A stretch of 64,000 nucleotides of DNA from Kitasatospora sp. NBC_01266. Lineage in GTDB: Bacteria > Actinomycetota > Actinomycetes > Streptomycetales > Streptomycetaceae. The translations under genes and the position numbers were made by a program. This document shows positions 1-8,955 of this stretch, piece by piece; position 1 is the first letter of the stretch, and each line of letters starts with the position of its first letter. The notes under the pieces are model-generated. The model was not told the DNA's origin and made no database searches. It saw only the letters and a list, made by a program, of their open reading frames with translations. The stretch is from contig NZ_CP108458.1 in assembly GCF_036242395.1 (NCBI RefSeq), positions 2,852,001 through 2,916,000 on the forward strand, given 5' to 3'.

Positions 1-824
1 TGCGACACCGGCCCAAGCACCGGGTGCCGGGCACCGAGGAGATCGCCGACACGATCGAGGTCGACCTCGCCAAGCTGCCCGCCGACGTCGAGCGGGTGAC
101 ACTGGTCGGCTCCACCGAGGAGGGCGACTTCCGCGCGGTGGGCGCGCTGCGGGTGCTGCTGCACGACGCGGCCGGAACGGGCGGAGCGGCCAACGCCGAG
201 CCGCTCGCCGAGTTCCAGGTCGGCGAGGTGGAGGCGGTCTCCGCGCTGGTCTGCGCCGAGTTCTACCGGCGCGACGGCGGCTGGAAGTTCCGCGCGGTCG
301 GGCAGGGATACGCCTCCGGACTGAGCGGGCTGGCCACCGACTTCGGCGTCACGGTCGAGGACGAGGACGAGGACGGGCAGGCACCGGCGACCGGCGCAGC
401 TCAGGCCGAGGAGCCGGGCACGTACACGCTCACCCCGGCCGTGCCCCCCGCCGCCGCCCCTCCCACCACGCCCGCCGCTCCCGCCACGCCGCCGACCGCG
501 CCCCCCACCGGGCCGCCGAGCATCCCGGCCATGCCCTCGAACCTCCCCGCCGCGCCTTCGACGCCCCCGCCACCGGCCGGCCCGCCCAGCTACGGCTACC
601 CCGCCCCCAACTACCCGGCCGCACCGGCCCAGCCGACGCCCGGCTACGGCTACCCCCAGCAGCCCCCGCCCTACGGCTACCCGCCCCAGGCCGCTCCCGC
701 CTACGGCTATCCCCAGCAGCCCCAGACGGCAGCCTTCCAGCCGGCCCCGCCCGCCCCGCCGGCACCACCCCTCGACCCCACCTTCGTCCTCCCGCCGCAG
801 GGCCCCCAGTTCCAGACCCGCTGA
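1..824 (+). CDS. TerD-family protein with Pro/Gly/Tyr-rich tail (5' end missing)
   Basis: The gene enters from the left edge; the frame is open from base 3, so the true start lies outside. Residues encoded up to about base 360 match the C-terminal half of a TerD domain: an acidic strand (EVDLAKLP), then [16 protein letters not shown] and a final FGVTV, as in the two complete TerD proteins of this window. An acidic linker (EDEDEDG) and about 140 residues of low complexity follow, with repeated SYGYP, PGYGYP, PPYGYP and PAYGYP units. TerD domains bind Ca2+ and belong to the tellurite/stress-response Ter network. The tail is probably disordered and may mediate assembly, which is inference. It is convergent with the TerA-like gene 22 bases away. 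Confidence 0.85.
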   Translation, partial: RHRPKHRVPGTEEIADTIEVDLAKLPADVERVTLVGSTEEGDFRAVGALRVLLHDAAGTGGAANAEPLAEFQVGEVEAVSALVCAEFYRRDGGWKFRAVGQGYASGLSGLATDFGVTVEDEDEDGQAPATGAAQAEEPGTYTLTPAVPPAAAPPTTPAAPATPPTAPPTGPPSIPAMPSNLPAAPSTPPPPAGPPSYGYPAPNYPAAPAQPTPGYGYPQQPPPYGYPPQAAPAYGYPQQPQTAAFQPAPPAPPAPPLDPTFVLPPQGPQFQTR

Positions 825-846
825 CGCCCCACCCCTACTGCTACCC

Positions 847-1569
847 CTACTCCTCCTTGTACCCCCGCTGCCACTGCATCCCGAAGCCGTACAGGCGGTC
901 CAGGTCCGACTGGAATCCGTGCACGTACCGCACCTCCCGACGCACCGTCAGCTGCCCGCCCTCGTTCTCGATCAGCACCACCGCACACGAACGGGCCGCC
1001 GAGGCCCGCTCGTCCAGGTTGATCTCCAGCCGGGGCCCGGTCGGCGGCACGATCTGGATCTGCGCGTGCGTCTGGTCGAAGGCCGGCGTGCCGTCGTAGA
1101 TGTAGACGAAGATCAGCAGCCGCTTGAACTCGTCCTTCTTCTCCAGGTTGATGTACATGGTCTCGCCGGACGGCGCCCCGTACTTGTCGTCACCGCTCAG
1201 CTTGATGTAGGGCGGGTGCTGGAGGTCGCCGAAGAACTTGCCGAGCGGCTGCACCACACCCCGGGTGCCGTCGGTGAGTTCGTACATGCAGGCGAGGTCC
1301 AGGTCGACGTTCTCCGAGCCGCCCTGGGTGCTCTCGGTCTGCGAGGCGAGCAGCGAACGGGGCTGGAGCAGCTTGCGGCGCAGCCCGCCCTGCGAGCCAG
1401 CGACCTGCCGGGCGGTCCAGTGCAGGTTGACGAAGAGGGTGCCGGTGGTCGGGCCGTCCGTGGTGATCGCGTGGTGCGGCCGGGACTTGGTGAGCGTCAC
1501 CTTGCCGCCGTTGCCCATCATGTCGGGCATGTTGCGCTCGCCCCGCAGGAACTCCCAGATCGTTGCCAT
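847..1569 (-). CDS. TerA-like tellurium/stress resistance protein
   Basis: This 240-residue protein starts MATIWEFLRGE and contains the TerA-type core: GGKVTLTKS, a central acidic stretch (ENVDLDLACMYEL) and LLIFVYIYDG, which correspond to TerD strands without being a TerD copy. The open frame continues 47 codons upstream, but that part is basic and atypical; the ATG at 1569 fits family proteins. Ter proteins act in the cytoplasm or at the membrane inner face in stress response; the biochemical role of TerA is not settled. It is transcribed toward the TerD gene and away from the DUF2637 gene, and it belongs to the ter island with the genes at 3040-4798 and 7435-8010. Confidence 0.85.
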   Translation of the reverse strand: MATIWEFLRGERNMPDMMGNGGKVTLTKSRPHHAITTDGPTTGTLFVNLHWTARQVAGSQGGLRRKLLQPRSLLASQTESTQGGSENVDLDLACMYELTDGTRGVVQPLGKFFGDLQHPPYIKLSGDDKYGAPSGETMYINLEKKDEFKRLLIFVYIYDGTPAFDQTHAQIQIVPPTGPRLEINLDERASAARSCAVVLIENEGGQLTVRREVRYVHGFQSDLDRLYGFGMQWQRGYKEE

Positions 1570-1877
1570 ACCGAAAGCCCCCAGCCGAACGCCGACTCCG
1601 ACGCACACGTAGCGAGCTACGGCGCACCGCTGACGCACCATTGTGCACTGCGGTCCATACCCAGCACGGAGCCTGAGACACCGTCGGATCAGATGCCTGG
1701 TCAGCGCCACCCGGGCGGCGGATAGCCGGGCGAACGTGACTCCCGTACCATGCGGCCCTCGCGGACGCGATATCGTCTAGCCGCACAGGTGTCCCTCCCC
1801 TGACGACCCGTCGCACAAGGGACCGTCCACTCCCGCCCGACCGCGGAAAGCAGCGGAAAGCAGAGGCCTACCTCGCA
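1570..1877. other. Intergenic region between divergent ter and DUF2637 genes
   Basis: About 308 bases hold the promoters of the two divergent genes. I see no hexamer pair good enough to call. A tandem 10-base direct repeat (CGGAAAGCAG twice, 1844-1863) lies just before the DUF2637 start, and GAGG at 1863-1866 may be its weak ribosome-binding site. No RNA gene or further coding region is visible. Confidence 0.5.
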
Positions 1878-2951
1878 ATGTCATCCTCCACTCAGCTGGT
1901 CTGGGCCGTCATCGGCGGCGCCGCCCTGCTCTTCATAGCCATCCTGGCGGCCTTGCTCCGGGTCAAGACCAACAAGGCCGAGGCGAACGAGGACTCCTGG
2001 GAGCGCAGCGAGGAGCGTCGCCGCCGCAAGGAGACCTGGTACGGGATCGCCTCGTACGTGCTGCTCTTCTGCTGCGCCGGAGTCGCCGCCGCGCTCTCCT
2101 TCCACGGCCTGGTCGGCTTCGGCACCCAGAACCTGGGCCTGTCCGGAGGCTGGGAGTACCTGGTCCCGTTCGGCCTGGACGGCGCCGCGATGTTCTGCTC
2201 CGTCCTCGCCGTCCGCGAGGCCAGCCACGGCGACGCCGCGCTCGGCTCGCGCCTGCTGGTCTGGGTCTTCGCGGTCGCCTCGGCCTGGTTCAACTGGGTG
2301 CACGCGCCGCGCGGCGGCGGCCACGACGGCGCCCCGCAGTTCTTCTCCGGCATGTCGATCTCGGCGGCCATCCTCTTCGACCGCGCCCTGAAGCAGACCC
2401 GCCGGGCGGCGCTGCGCGAGCAGGGCCTGATCCCGCGTCCGCTGCCGCAGATCCGGATCGTGCGCTGGCTGCGCGCCCCGCGTGAGACCTACGCGGCCTG
2501 GTCGCTGATGCTGCTGGAGAACGTCCGCAGCCTGGACGAGGCGGTCGAGGAGGTCCGCGAGGAGAAGCAGTCGAAGCTGGACGCCAAGGTGCAGGCGCGC
2601 AGCGCCGACCGCCGCGAGCGGGCCGAGCTGAAGGCGCTCTCCCGGGGCGGCGTGCTCGCCCGGGCCCGGGGCGGCCGCCAGGTGCCCGCCCTGACCGCGG
2701 GCTCCGGCGACGGCCAGCCCGCTACGGAGCCTGCTCTAGCCGCCTCCGAGGACCCGATGGCCAAGGTCGGCCGCTCCGCGCTGGAGCCCGCCGCACTCGC
2801 CGCCTCCCCCCGCCGCACCGCGGTCGGCAGCGCCGCCGACGGGAGCGTCGACCTGACGGCGGACGACGACACGCTCTCGATGCCGAAGATCGACTCCCCC
2901 TTCGACTCGCTGGAGCGCAAGCTGCGCGCGATGGAGAAGCGCCTCGGCTGA
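1878..2951 (+). CDS. DUF2637 membrane protein
   Basis: A 357-residue protein with one N-terminal membrane segment (about residues 8-26), a basic patch, then a DUF2637-type block of three or four hydrophobic segments (about 52-165) containing the conserved-looking FGLDGAAMFCSVLAVREA and FNWVHAP stretches. A long, charged, partly coiled-coil cytoplasmic region (about 200-355) follows. DUF2637 proteins are actinobacterial, and some are linked to plasmid spread (Spd-type) functions, but chromosomal copies such as this have no established role. The gene stands alone, divergent from the TerA-like gene, and ends at a strong bidirectional terminator shared with the DUF475 gene. Confidence 0.8.
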   Translation: MSSSTQLVWAVIGGAALLFIAILAALLRVKTNKAEANEDSWERSEERRRRKETWYGIASYVLLFCCAGVAAALSFHGLVGFGTQNLGLSGGWEYLVPFGLDGAAMFCSVLAVREASHGDAALGSRLLVWVFAVASAWFNWVHAPRGGGHDGAPQFFSGMSISAAILFDRALKQTRRAALREQGLIPRPLPQIRIVRWLRAPRETYAAWSLMLLENVRSLDEAVEEVREEKQSKLDAKVQARSADRRERAELKALSRGGVLARARGGRQVPALTAGSGDGQPATEPALAASEDPMAKVGRSALEPAALAASPRRTAVGSAADGSVDLTADDDTLSMPKIDSPFDSLERKLRAMEKRLG

Positions 2952-2975
2952 CAGCTGCTCGGTGAGCGGCACGAC

Positions 2976-3022
2976 TACGCGGTGGGGCCCGGTTCGTTGA
3001 ACGAACCGGGCCCCACCGCGTA
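2976..3022. terminator. Bidirectional intrinsic terminator, 23-bp palindrome
   Basis: Perfect inverted repeat with arms 2976-2998 and 3000-3022 around a single central base; the arm core is GGTGGGGCCCGGTTCG. It lies between the convergent DUF2637 (ends 2951) and DUF475 (ends 3040) genes. There is no T-run, as is common for Streptomyces terminators. Confidence 0.85.
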
Positions 3023-3039
3023 TGTGTCCGTACCGCGCG

Positions 3040-4164
3040 CTACCGCTTACCGGCCGTCTCGGCCGGCTCCAGGGCCAGCTCGACCTCGGTCCGGGCGATC
3101 CGCTGGTTGCGCCGCATCGAGGAGGCCAGCGCGGCGCCGATGAAGGCCACGCCGATCAGGCCGGTGATGATCTCCGGGATCTTCTTCTCGATCGAGACCA
3201 GCAGGATCACGGAGAGCGCGCCGATCGCGTAGTGCGCGCCGTGCTCCAGGTAGACGTAGTCGTCCAGGGTGCCCTTGCGGACCAGGAAGACCGTCAGCGA
3301 GCGGATGTACATCGCGCCGATGCCCAGGCCCAGGGTGATCTGGAAGATGTCGCTGGAGATCGCGAAGGCGCCGACCACCCCATCGAAGGAGAAGGAGGCG
3401 TCCAGCACCTCCAGGTAGAGGAAGAGGAAGAACGCGGCCTTCCCGGCGACCAGCACCGCCGACCTGCCGGGCTGCCGGCCGCCCGCCGCCTCCCCCGCGC
3501 CGTCCTCGGCCTCCTCGTCCTCCAGGCTCGACTCGAAGACGCCGGAGAGCCCGCTCACCCCGAGGTAGGTCGCCAGCCCCAGCAGGCCCGCGAGCAGGAC
3601 CGTTTCAGCGTGCTCCTTGCCGAAGAACCGCGCCACCAGCGCGAGGGTGACCAGCGAGATCACCGAGGAGAGCGCCTCCACCCGGCCGATCCGCTCCAGC
3701 GGTCGCTCGATCCAGCGCAGCCAGTGGAAGTCCTTCTCCTCCAGGATGAAGTCCAGGAAGATCATCAGCAGGAAGATCCCGCCGAACGCGGCGATCGCCG
3801 GGTTCGCGGCCTCCAGGTGCTGGGCGTAGGTCAGGCCGTTGTAGGTGTGGTCCGAGTGGAGCGCCAGGTCGATCACGGTGCTCGGCCCGATGTGCGCGGT
3901 CAGGGCCACCACCAGCAGCGGGAAGAGCAGCCGCATCCCGAAGACGGCGATCAGCACACCCACCGTCAGGAAGATCTTCTGCCAGAACGGATTCATCCGC
4001 TTCAGCACGGTGGCATTGACCACGGCGTTGTCGAACGAGAGCGAGATCTCCAGGACCGCGAGGATCAGCACCACGCCGAAGCCCTCGGCGCCCCAGATCA
4101 GCCCGGCTGCGACCAGCCCGGCGATCGTGATCGCGAAGGACCATCCGAAAGTACGGAGGAACAC
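3040..4164 (-). CDS. DUF475 / TerC-superfamily integral membrane protein
   Basis: A 374-residue polytopic membrane protein of the DUF475 family, a branch of the TerC superfamily. Two internal repeats each carry the TerC-like acidic membrane motif: EISLSFDNAVVNA near the N-terminus and EVLDASFSFDGVVGA in the second half. The Asp/Asn residues are thought to bind metal. TerC relatives export Mn2+ or help secreted metalloproteins mature; the substrate here is unknown. I chose the GTG at 4164 (protein starts VFLRTFGWSF) over an ATG eight codons upstream because GAAAGGTAG (4172-4180) is well placed before it and the ATG has no such site. The TerD gene ends 49 bases upstream, so the two are probably one transcript. 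Confidence 0.88.
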   Translation of the reverse strand: MFLRTFGWSFAITIAGLVAAGLIWGAEGFGVVLILAVLEISLSFDNAVVNATVLKRMNPFWQKIFLTVGVLIAVFGMRLLFPLLVVALTAHIGPSTVIDLALHSDHTYNGLTYAQHLEAANPAIAAFGGIFLLMIFLDFILEEKDFHWLRWIERPLERIGRVEALSSVISLVTLALVARFFGKEHAETVLLAGLLGLATYLGVSGLSGVFESSLEDEEAEDGAGEAAGGRQPGRSAVLVAGKAAFFLFLYLEVLDASFSFDGVVGAFAISSDIFQITLGLGIGAMYIRSLTVFLVRKGTLDDYVYLEHGAHYAIGALSVILLVSIEKKIPEIITGLIGVAFIGAALASSMRRNQRIARTEVELALEPAETAGKR

Positions 4165-4213
4165 GGTGTAACTACCTTTCGGTGACATGGCGCGTCAAGA
4201 AATTGACGGTTTT

Positions 4214-4798
4214 TTACTCTACCTTTACCCCAAAATCAAGGGCGATGCCACGCAGCCCGGAAGCGTAGCCCTGGCCGACCGCGCGGAACTTCCACTCGCC
4301 CTGGTAGCGGTAGAGCTCGCCGAAGACCATCGCGGTCTCGGTCGAGGCGTCCTCGCTCAGGTCGTAGCGGGCGATCTCCTGGTTGCCCTGCCGGTTGATC
4401 ACCCGGATGTAGGCGTTGCGGACCTGACCGAAGCTCTGCAACCGCGCGTCCGCGTCGTAGATCGAGACCGGGAAGACCACCTTGTCGACCTGGGCGGGCA
4501 CCAGCTCGAGGTTGACCACGATCACCTCTTCGTCGCCCTCGTCGCCCTCCGTGCCGCCGACCAGGTTGTCGCCCAGGTGCTCGACCGAGCCGTCGGGGCT
4601 CTTGAGGTTGTTGTAGAAGACGAAGTACTCGTCGCCGAGCACCCGGCCGCCCGAGCAGAGCAGCGCGCTCGCGTCGAGGTCGAAGGGCGCGCCGGTGGTG
4701 GACCGGGCGTCCCACCCCAGGCCGATCTGAACCTGGGTCAGACCGGGGGCGGCCTTGCTCAGCGAGACGTTGCCGCCCTTGGCGAGCGTGACACTCAT
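4214..4798 (-). CDS. TerD-family Ca2+-binding stress protein
   Basis: A 194-residue TerD protein beginning MSVTLAKGGNVSLSK, the family's usual start, with GGAGGAAAG upstream. Family hallmarks are GLGWDAR, the acidic DLDASALL loop, [15 protein letters not shown] and the C-terminal [14 protein letters not shown]. TerD folds as a beta-sandwich that binds two Ca2+ ions through conserved acidic loops. The middle carries an acidic insertion (TEGDEGDEE) slightly longer than in the copy at 7435-8010. It is the first gene of a probable two-gene transcript with the TerC-like DUF475 membrane protein. The divergent neighbour is the PQQ-domain kinase. Confidence 0.93.
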   Translation of the reverse strand: MSVTLAKGGNVSLSKAAPGLTQVQIGLGWDARSTTGAPFDLDASALLCSGGRVLGDEYFVFYNNLKSPDGSVEHLGDNLVGGTEGDEGDEEVIVVNLELVPAQVDKVVFPVSIYDADARLQSFGQVRNAYIRVINRQGNQEIARYDLSEDASTETAMVFGELYRYQGEWKFRAVGQGYASGLRGIALDFGVKVE

Positions 4799-5065
4799 CG
4801 TCGTCTTTCCTCCCACTCCCTGGCGGCCCGCACCGCCGGCACGACGCGCGGGCCAAAGAACATGTCTACGCCCGCCCGCCCGCGCGTGGTTGCGAACCAC
4901 CCACTGAACATCCTGAACTTCGAACCTATCAAGGCGCTCGATCCCCAGCTCAGCCCGGCAGTTCGGTGCTGATCGGCAGGTCGTACGATCTCAGCTCAGC
5001 AGGCGCCCGCGGCCCGTCAACGGGACGGCCACCGGGACGGCGCCGCACCCGGGGGAGCCGTCAGC

Positions 5066-7411
5066 ATGCCGTTTCAGCCGCTGGAGCCCAGCGATCCGCC
5101 GTCCGTCGGTCCCTACCGCCTGCTGGCCAGACTCGGCGCCGGCGGAATGGGACGGGTCTACCTCGCCCGCTCGGCCGGCGGACGCACCGTCGCGGTCAAG
5201 GTGGTCCGGGCCGAACTCGCCGAGGACCAGGAGTTCCGCGAGCGGTTCCGGCGCGAGGTCGCCGCGGCCCGGGCGGTCAGCGGCCCGTACACCGCACCCG
5301 TGGTGGACGCCGACCAGGACGGCCCGGCGCCCTGGCTGGCCACCAGCTACGTGCTCGGCCCCTCGCTCACCGAGGCGGTGGCCGGTCACGGCCCGCTGCC
5401 GGTCGCCTCGGTGCGCGCCCTGGGCATCGGCCTGGCCCGAGCGCTGGACGCGATCCACCGGGCCGGGCTGATCCACCGTGACCTCAAGCCGTCGAACGTG
5501 CTGCTGGCCGCCGACGGCCCCCGGGTGATCGACTTCGGGATCGCCCGGGCGCTCGAGGGCGACCAGCTGACCAGCACCGGCGTGGTGGTCGGCTCGCCCG
5601 GTTTCATGTGTCCCGAGCAGGCGAGCGGCACCGTGATGGGCCCGGCGGGGGACCTCTTCTCGCTCGGCTCGGTACTGGCGTTCGCCGCGAGCGGGACCGG
5701 CCCGTTCAACCGGTCCACCGAATCCGCCGCCTCGGCCGCCTCGCTGCTCTACCGGGTGATCCACGACGAGCCGGAGCTGGACGCGCTGCCCGAGGAACTC
5801 CTGCCCGTCATCGCGGCCTGCCTGGCCAAGGACCCGGCCGACCGGCCCACGCCCGCGGAACTGGTCGAACTGCTCGCCGACGGCTCGGCCGTCACCGGTC
5901 CCGGCTGGCTCCCCGGTCCGCTCGCCGCCGAACTGGCCACCCTCGCGGCCACCGTGCTCGACCTGGACGCCCCGCCGGCACCCGCCGCCGAGGCCCGGCC
6001 GACGGCGGACCACCCGCCCACCGAGCTCTCCCACCCCGCCCCGGGCGGGACCCTGCGACTGCGCGGCACCGCGGCTCCCGGCCCCACCGAGGCCACCACC
6101 GCCGTGGCGCCGGCCCACCCGGCCCGCTCGGCCCGCCCGTCCCGCCGCGCGCTGCTGGCCGGCGGCGGCGCCGCGCTGCTGGCCGCCATCGGCGGCGCGG
6201 CCTGGGCGCTCGACAGCGGCCGGGCCAAGCCCGGGCCCGCCCCCGAGCCGGTCCCCACACCCGCCCCCGGGACGGCCTCGGCAGGCCAGAGCGCCTCGCC
6301 CTCCACCAGCCGCCGACCCGGCGTGGCGCCCGACCCGCTCTGGCTGTCCCCGGTCCCCCAGGTGCTCAACGGATTCACGCCGCTGGTGGCCGGGGACGCG
6401 GTCTACCTCTACGGACAGGGCGGGGCGACGGCGCTGGAGCTGGCGACCGGCCGGCAGCGCTGGCAACTGCCCGACGACTCCGAGATCGGCGCCGCGGTGA
6501 GCGGCGGCGACCTGGTGTACACCGGCGAGAACCTGGTCAAGGCGAACCCGCTGAACGGCAACCCGCTCTGGACCTACACCCCGAAGCCCGCCGGCACCGG
6601 CCCGCTGCTCGAGCCCGACGTGGTGCTGGCCGCCGACGACCAGACCGTCTACGCCCTGTGCAAGTTCCAGCCGCTGGACTCCAGCGGCAACCCGGACCCG
6701 AGCGCCCAGACCACTCCCGGCGTCTTCGCGCTCTCCGCCGCCGACGGCTCGGTGCTCTGGAGCCAGCCGCGCAAGCCGGACGCGACCAGCGAGGTCGCCG
6801 CGACGCTGACCGCGGACCTGCTGCTCTACACCGACTCGCTGACCAACCTGGTCGCCCGCAGCCGCAAGACCGGCGAACAGCTCTGGTTCGCCGACACCAA
6901 GACGCAGGCCGCCTACCAGCCCATCGCCGACGCGGACCGGGCCTACTGCGCCTCCACCGACAGCGGCGTCCAGGCGGTGACCCTCGCCACCGGGAAGCAG
7001 GCCTGGGCGCAGTCCCCGCCGTCCGGCAGCAAGGACCTCTGGTACGCCCCGCCGACCGTCGCCGGCGGCGTGGTCTACGTGGTGCTGGGCGGCATCACGA
7101 TGACCCAGTACAACGCCACCCCCAGCGCCCCACCGGCGCTGATCGCCTATCAGGCGACGAGCGGTCAGGAACTCTGGCGCTGTGCGCTGCCCTACGAGTG
7201 CTCGATGGACACGGCGCCCGTCGTGGTCCGGCAGACCTGCTTCGTCTCCACCGACAACAACGGGATCTACGCGGTGGACATCAACGCCCACCGGATTCGC
7301 TGGACCTTCCAGCCCGGTCTGCCGGGCGGCGTCCCCTGGCTGTTCAGCACCGACGGCAAGACCCTGATCGCCTCCCAGGACACCAAGGTCTACGCGCTGC
7401 CGCCGGTCTGA
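5066..7411 (+). CDS. Serine/threonine protein kinase with PQQ-type beta-propeller sensor (AfsK-like architecture)
   Basis: A 781-residue kinase. The N-terminal Hanks domain (about 17-275) shows the glycine loop GAGGMG (24-29), the ATP-binding Lys in VAVK (K45), the catalytic HRDLKPSN loop (137-144) and DFG (156-158). A Pro/Ala-rich linker leads to one basic-flanked hydrophobic segment (about 350-372), a probable membrane anchor. The C-terminal 400 residues form a PQQ/WD-like propeller with repeated blades such as GDAVYLYGQGGATALELATG. In AfsK-type kinases such a region is taken to sense small molecules or cell state. GGGGGAG precedes the ATG. The gene sits between two terD genes, which suggests but does not prove that Ter proteins are substrates or partners. 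Confidence 0.93.
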   Translation: MPFQPLEPSDPPSVGPYRLLARLGAGGMGRVYLARSAGGRTVAVKVVRAELAEDQEFRERFRREVAAARAVSGPYTAPVVDADQDGPAPWLATSYVLGPSLTEAVAGHGPLPVASVRALGIGLARALDAIHRAGLIHRDLKPSNVLLAADGPRVIDFGIARALEGDQLTSTGVVVGSPGFMCPEQASGTVMGPAGDLFSLGSVLAFAASGTGPFNRSTESAASAASLLYRVIHDEPELDALPEELLPVIAACLAKDPADRPTPAELVELLADGSAVTGPGWLPGPLAAELATLAATVLDLDAPPAPAAEARPTADHPPTELSHPAPGGTLRLRGTAAPGPTEATTAVAPAHPARSARPSRRALLAGGGAALLAAIGGAAWALDSGRAKPGPAPEPVPTPAPGTASAGQSASPSTSRRPGVAPDPLWLSPVPQVLNGFTPLVAGDAVYLYGQGGATALELATGRQRWQLPDDSEIGAAVSGGDLVYTGENLVKANPLNGNPLWTYTPKPAGTGPLLEPDVVLAADDQTVYALCKFQPLDSSGNPDPSAQTTPGVFALSAADGSVLWSQPRKPDATSEVAATLTADLLLYTDSLTNLVARSRKTGEQLWFADTKTQAAYQPIADADRAYCASTDSGVQAVTLATGKQAWAQSPPSGSKDLWYAPPTVAGGVVYVVLGGITMTQYNATPSAPPALIAYQATSGQELWRCALPYECSMDTAPVVVRQTCFVSTDNNGIYAVDINAHRIRWTFQPGLPGGVPWLFSTDGKTLIASQDTKVYALPPV

Positions 7412-7434
7412 ACCACCCTCGGCCCCGCCGGCTC

Positions 7435-8010
7435 TCAGACGTTGACGCCGAAGTCCTGCGCGATCCCGCGCAGGCCCGAGGCGTAACCCTGGCCGATGGC
7501 ACGGAACTTCCACTCGGCGCCGTTGCGGTAGAGCTCGCCGAAGACCATCGCGGTCTCGGTCGAGGCGTCCTCGCTCAGGTCGTAGCGGGCGATCTCCTGA
7601 CCGCCCTGCTGGTTGATCACGCGGATGTAGGCGTTGCGGACCTGGCCGAAGTTCTGCAGCCGGGTCTCCGCCTCGTAGATCGAGACCGGGAAGACGATCT
7701 TCGCGATCGAAGCCGGCACCGCGGTCAGGTCGACCTTGATCACCTCGTCGTCGCCCTCGCCGTCACCGGTCAGGTTGTCACCGGTGTGCTCGACCGAACC
7801 GTCCGGGCTCTTCAGGTTGTTGAAGAAGACGAAGTCGCTGTCCTTGGCGACCTTGCCCTGCTCGGTGCAGAGCAGCGCGCTCGCGTCCAGGTCGAACTCG
7901 GCACCGGTGGTGGTGCGCGCATCCCAGCCCAGACCGACCAGGACGGCCGTCAGGCCCGGGGCCTCCTTGGTGAGCGAGACATTGCCGCCCTTGCTCAGGC
8001 TGACACCCAC
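7435..8010 (-). CDS. TerD-family Ca2+-binding stress protein (canonical 191 aa)
   Basis: A 191-residue protein of canonical TerD length beginning (V)[15 protein letters not shown]. The GTG at 8010 is preceded by GGAGGAACCT, which settles the start; the open frame runs further upstream without family similarity. Motifs: [61 protein letters not shown] and [23 protein letters not shown]. It is convergent with the kinase gene, whose stop lies 24 bases away, and is a close paralogue of the TerD at 4214-4798. Confidence 0.95.
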   Translation of the reverse strand: MGVSLSKGGNVSLTKEAPGLTAVLVGLGWDARTTTGAEFDLDASALLCTEQGKVAKDSDFVFFNNLKSPDGSVEHTGDNLTGDGEGDDEVIKVDLTAVPASIAKIVFPVSIYEAETRLQNFGQVRNAYIRVINQQGGQEIARYDLSEDASTETAMVFGELYRNGAEWKFRAIGQGYASGLRGIAQDFGVNV

Positions 8011-8224
8011 AGGTTCCTCCAAGATCCGGGAGGCGCCCGGGCGGCGCCTCGGCGGTGTCGTCCGGCGCCCCCGTCCGACGGGGCCCACGCGCCGGCCAAC
8101 GGCCTGATCGTAGTACCGGGTTCCTACCCGCAACGCGAGGCGGCCCGGCGTGGCCGATGATGAGACTTCCCCGCGGGGAGGCCTTTCATCGCACGCCGGG
8201 CCGCCGGGCCAGGACCGCTCGGGC

Positions 8225-8683
8225 TCAGAGCGCCGCGAGCACCTTCAGGTACTCCTGCTCGTCACGCGCGTCCGGCAGGCCGTTGACGACCGACCAACGC
8301 ACCACGCCGGCCTTGTCGATGACGAAGGTGCCGCGCACCGCGCAGCCCTTCTCCGCGTCGAAGACGCCGTAGGCGGTGGAAACCGCACCGTGCGGCCAGA
8401 AGTCCGAGAGCAGCGGGTACTCCAGGCCCTCCTGCTCGGCGAAGACGCGCAGCGTGAAGGGCGAGTCGTTGGAGACCGCGAGGATCTGCACGTCCTCGTT
8501 CTGCAGGCGCGGCAGCTCCTTCTGGATCGCGCAGACCTCACCGGTGCAGACACCAGTGAACGCGAAGGGGTAGAAGACCAGGACGACGTTCTTCTCGCCC
8601 CGGAAGTCGGAGAGCTTGACCAGCTCGCCGTGCTGGTTCTTCAGCTCGAAATCCGGAGCCTGGTTGCCGACCTCGATGGCCAT
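8225..8683 (-). CDS. Peroxiredoxin, AhpE family
   Basis: A 152-residue thioredoxin-fold peroxidase. The [13 protein letters not shown] motif places the peroxidatic Cys at residue 46. A second Cys at 51 is a possible resolving residue that one-Cys AhpE proteins lack; this is inference. Further family features are APDFEL at the N-terminus and SDFWPHG followed by GTFVIDKAG. It should reduce hydroperoxides and peroxynitrite in the cytoplasm. AAAGG-type bases precede the ATG (GAGAAAGGTCTCACC). It is transcribed in the same direction as DUF3052, which lies upstream and ends in its own terminator, so it is probably monocistronic. Confidence 0.92.
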   Translation of the reverse strand: MAIEVGNQAPDFELKNQHGELVKLSDFRGEKNVVLVFYPFAFTGVCTGEVCAIQKELPRLQNEDVQILAVSNDSPFTLRVFAEQEGLEYPLLSDFWPHGAVSTAYGVFDAEKGCAVRGTFVIDKAGVVRWSVVNGLPDARDEQEYLKVLAAL

Positions 8684-8900
8684 GGTGAGACCTTTCTCAG
8701 CGGTGGGGCGCGGCGCACACCGCGCCCACGGGTTGCTTGGACGGCGCAGGGGCCGACCGCGGGCTCATCCTCGCATCCGGGTCCTCGATTTCGGCCTTAC
8801 GAGTGAGGCGGGAAGGCCCTTCGAGGAGTTCCGGAGAGCGGTTTCGCCGCAAGCGAACAGCGGGCTCGGCGATCTCGACAAACCGGCCCCGCAGACAGCG

Positions 8901-8932
8901 GGACCCCGCTGGAGGCTTCTCCAGCGGGGTCC
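8901..8932 (-). terminator. Intrinsic terminator downstream of DUF3052
   Basis: A 14-bp perfect stem (8901-8914 with 8919-8932, arm GGACCCCGCTGGAG) around the four-base loop GCTT, 24 bases after the DUF3052 stop on the minus strand. Confidence 0.8.
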
Positions 8933-8955
8933 GCGGGGCTCGGGGCGGGCCAGGC

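Noticed and set aside
590..760. CRISPR-like or satellite repeat
   Set aside because: The periodicity comes from codons for PYGYP-type units in the TerD tail; no conserved repeat-spacer structure.
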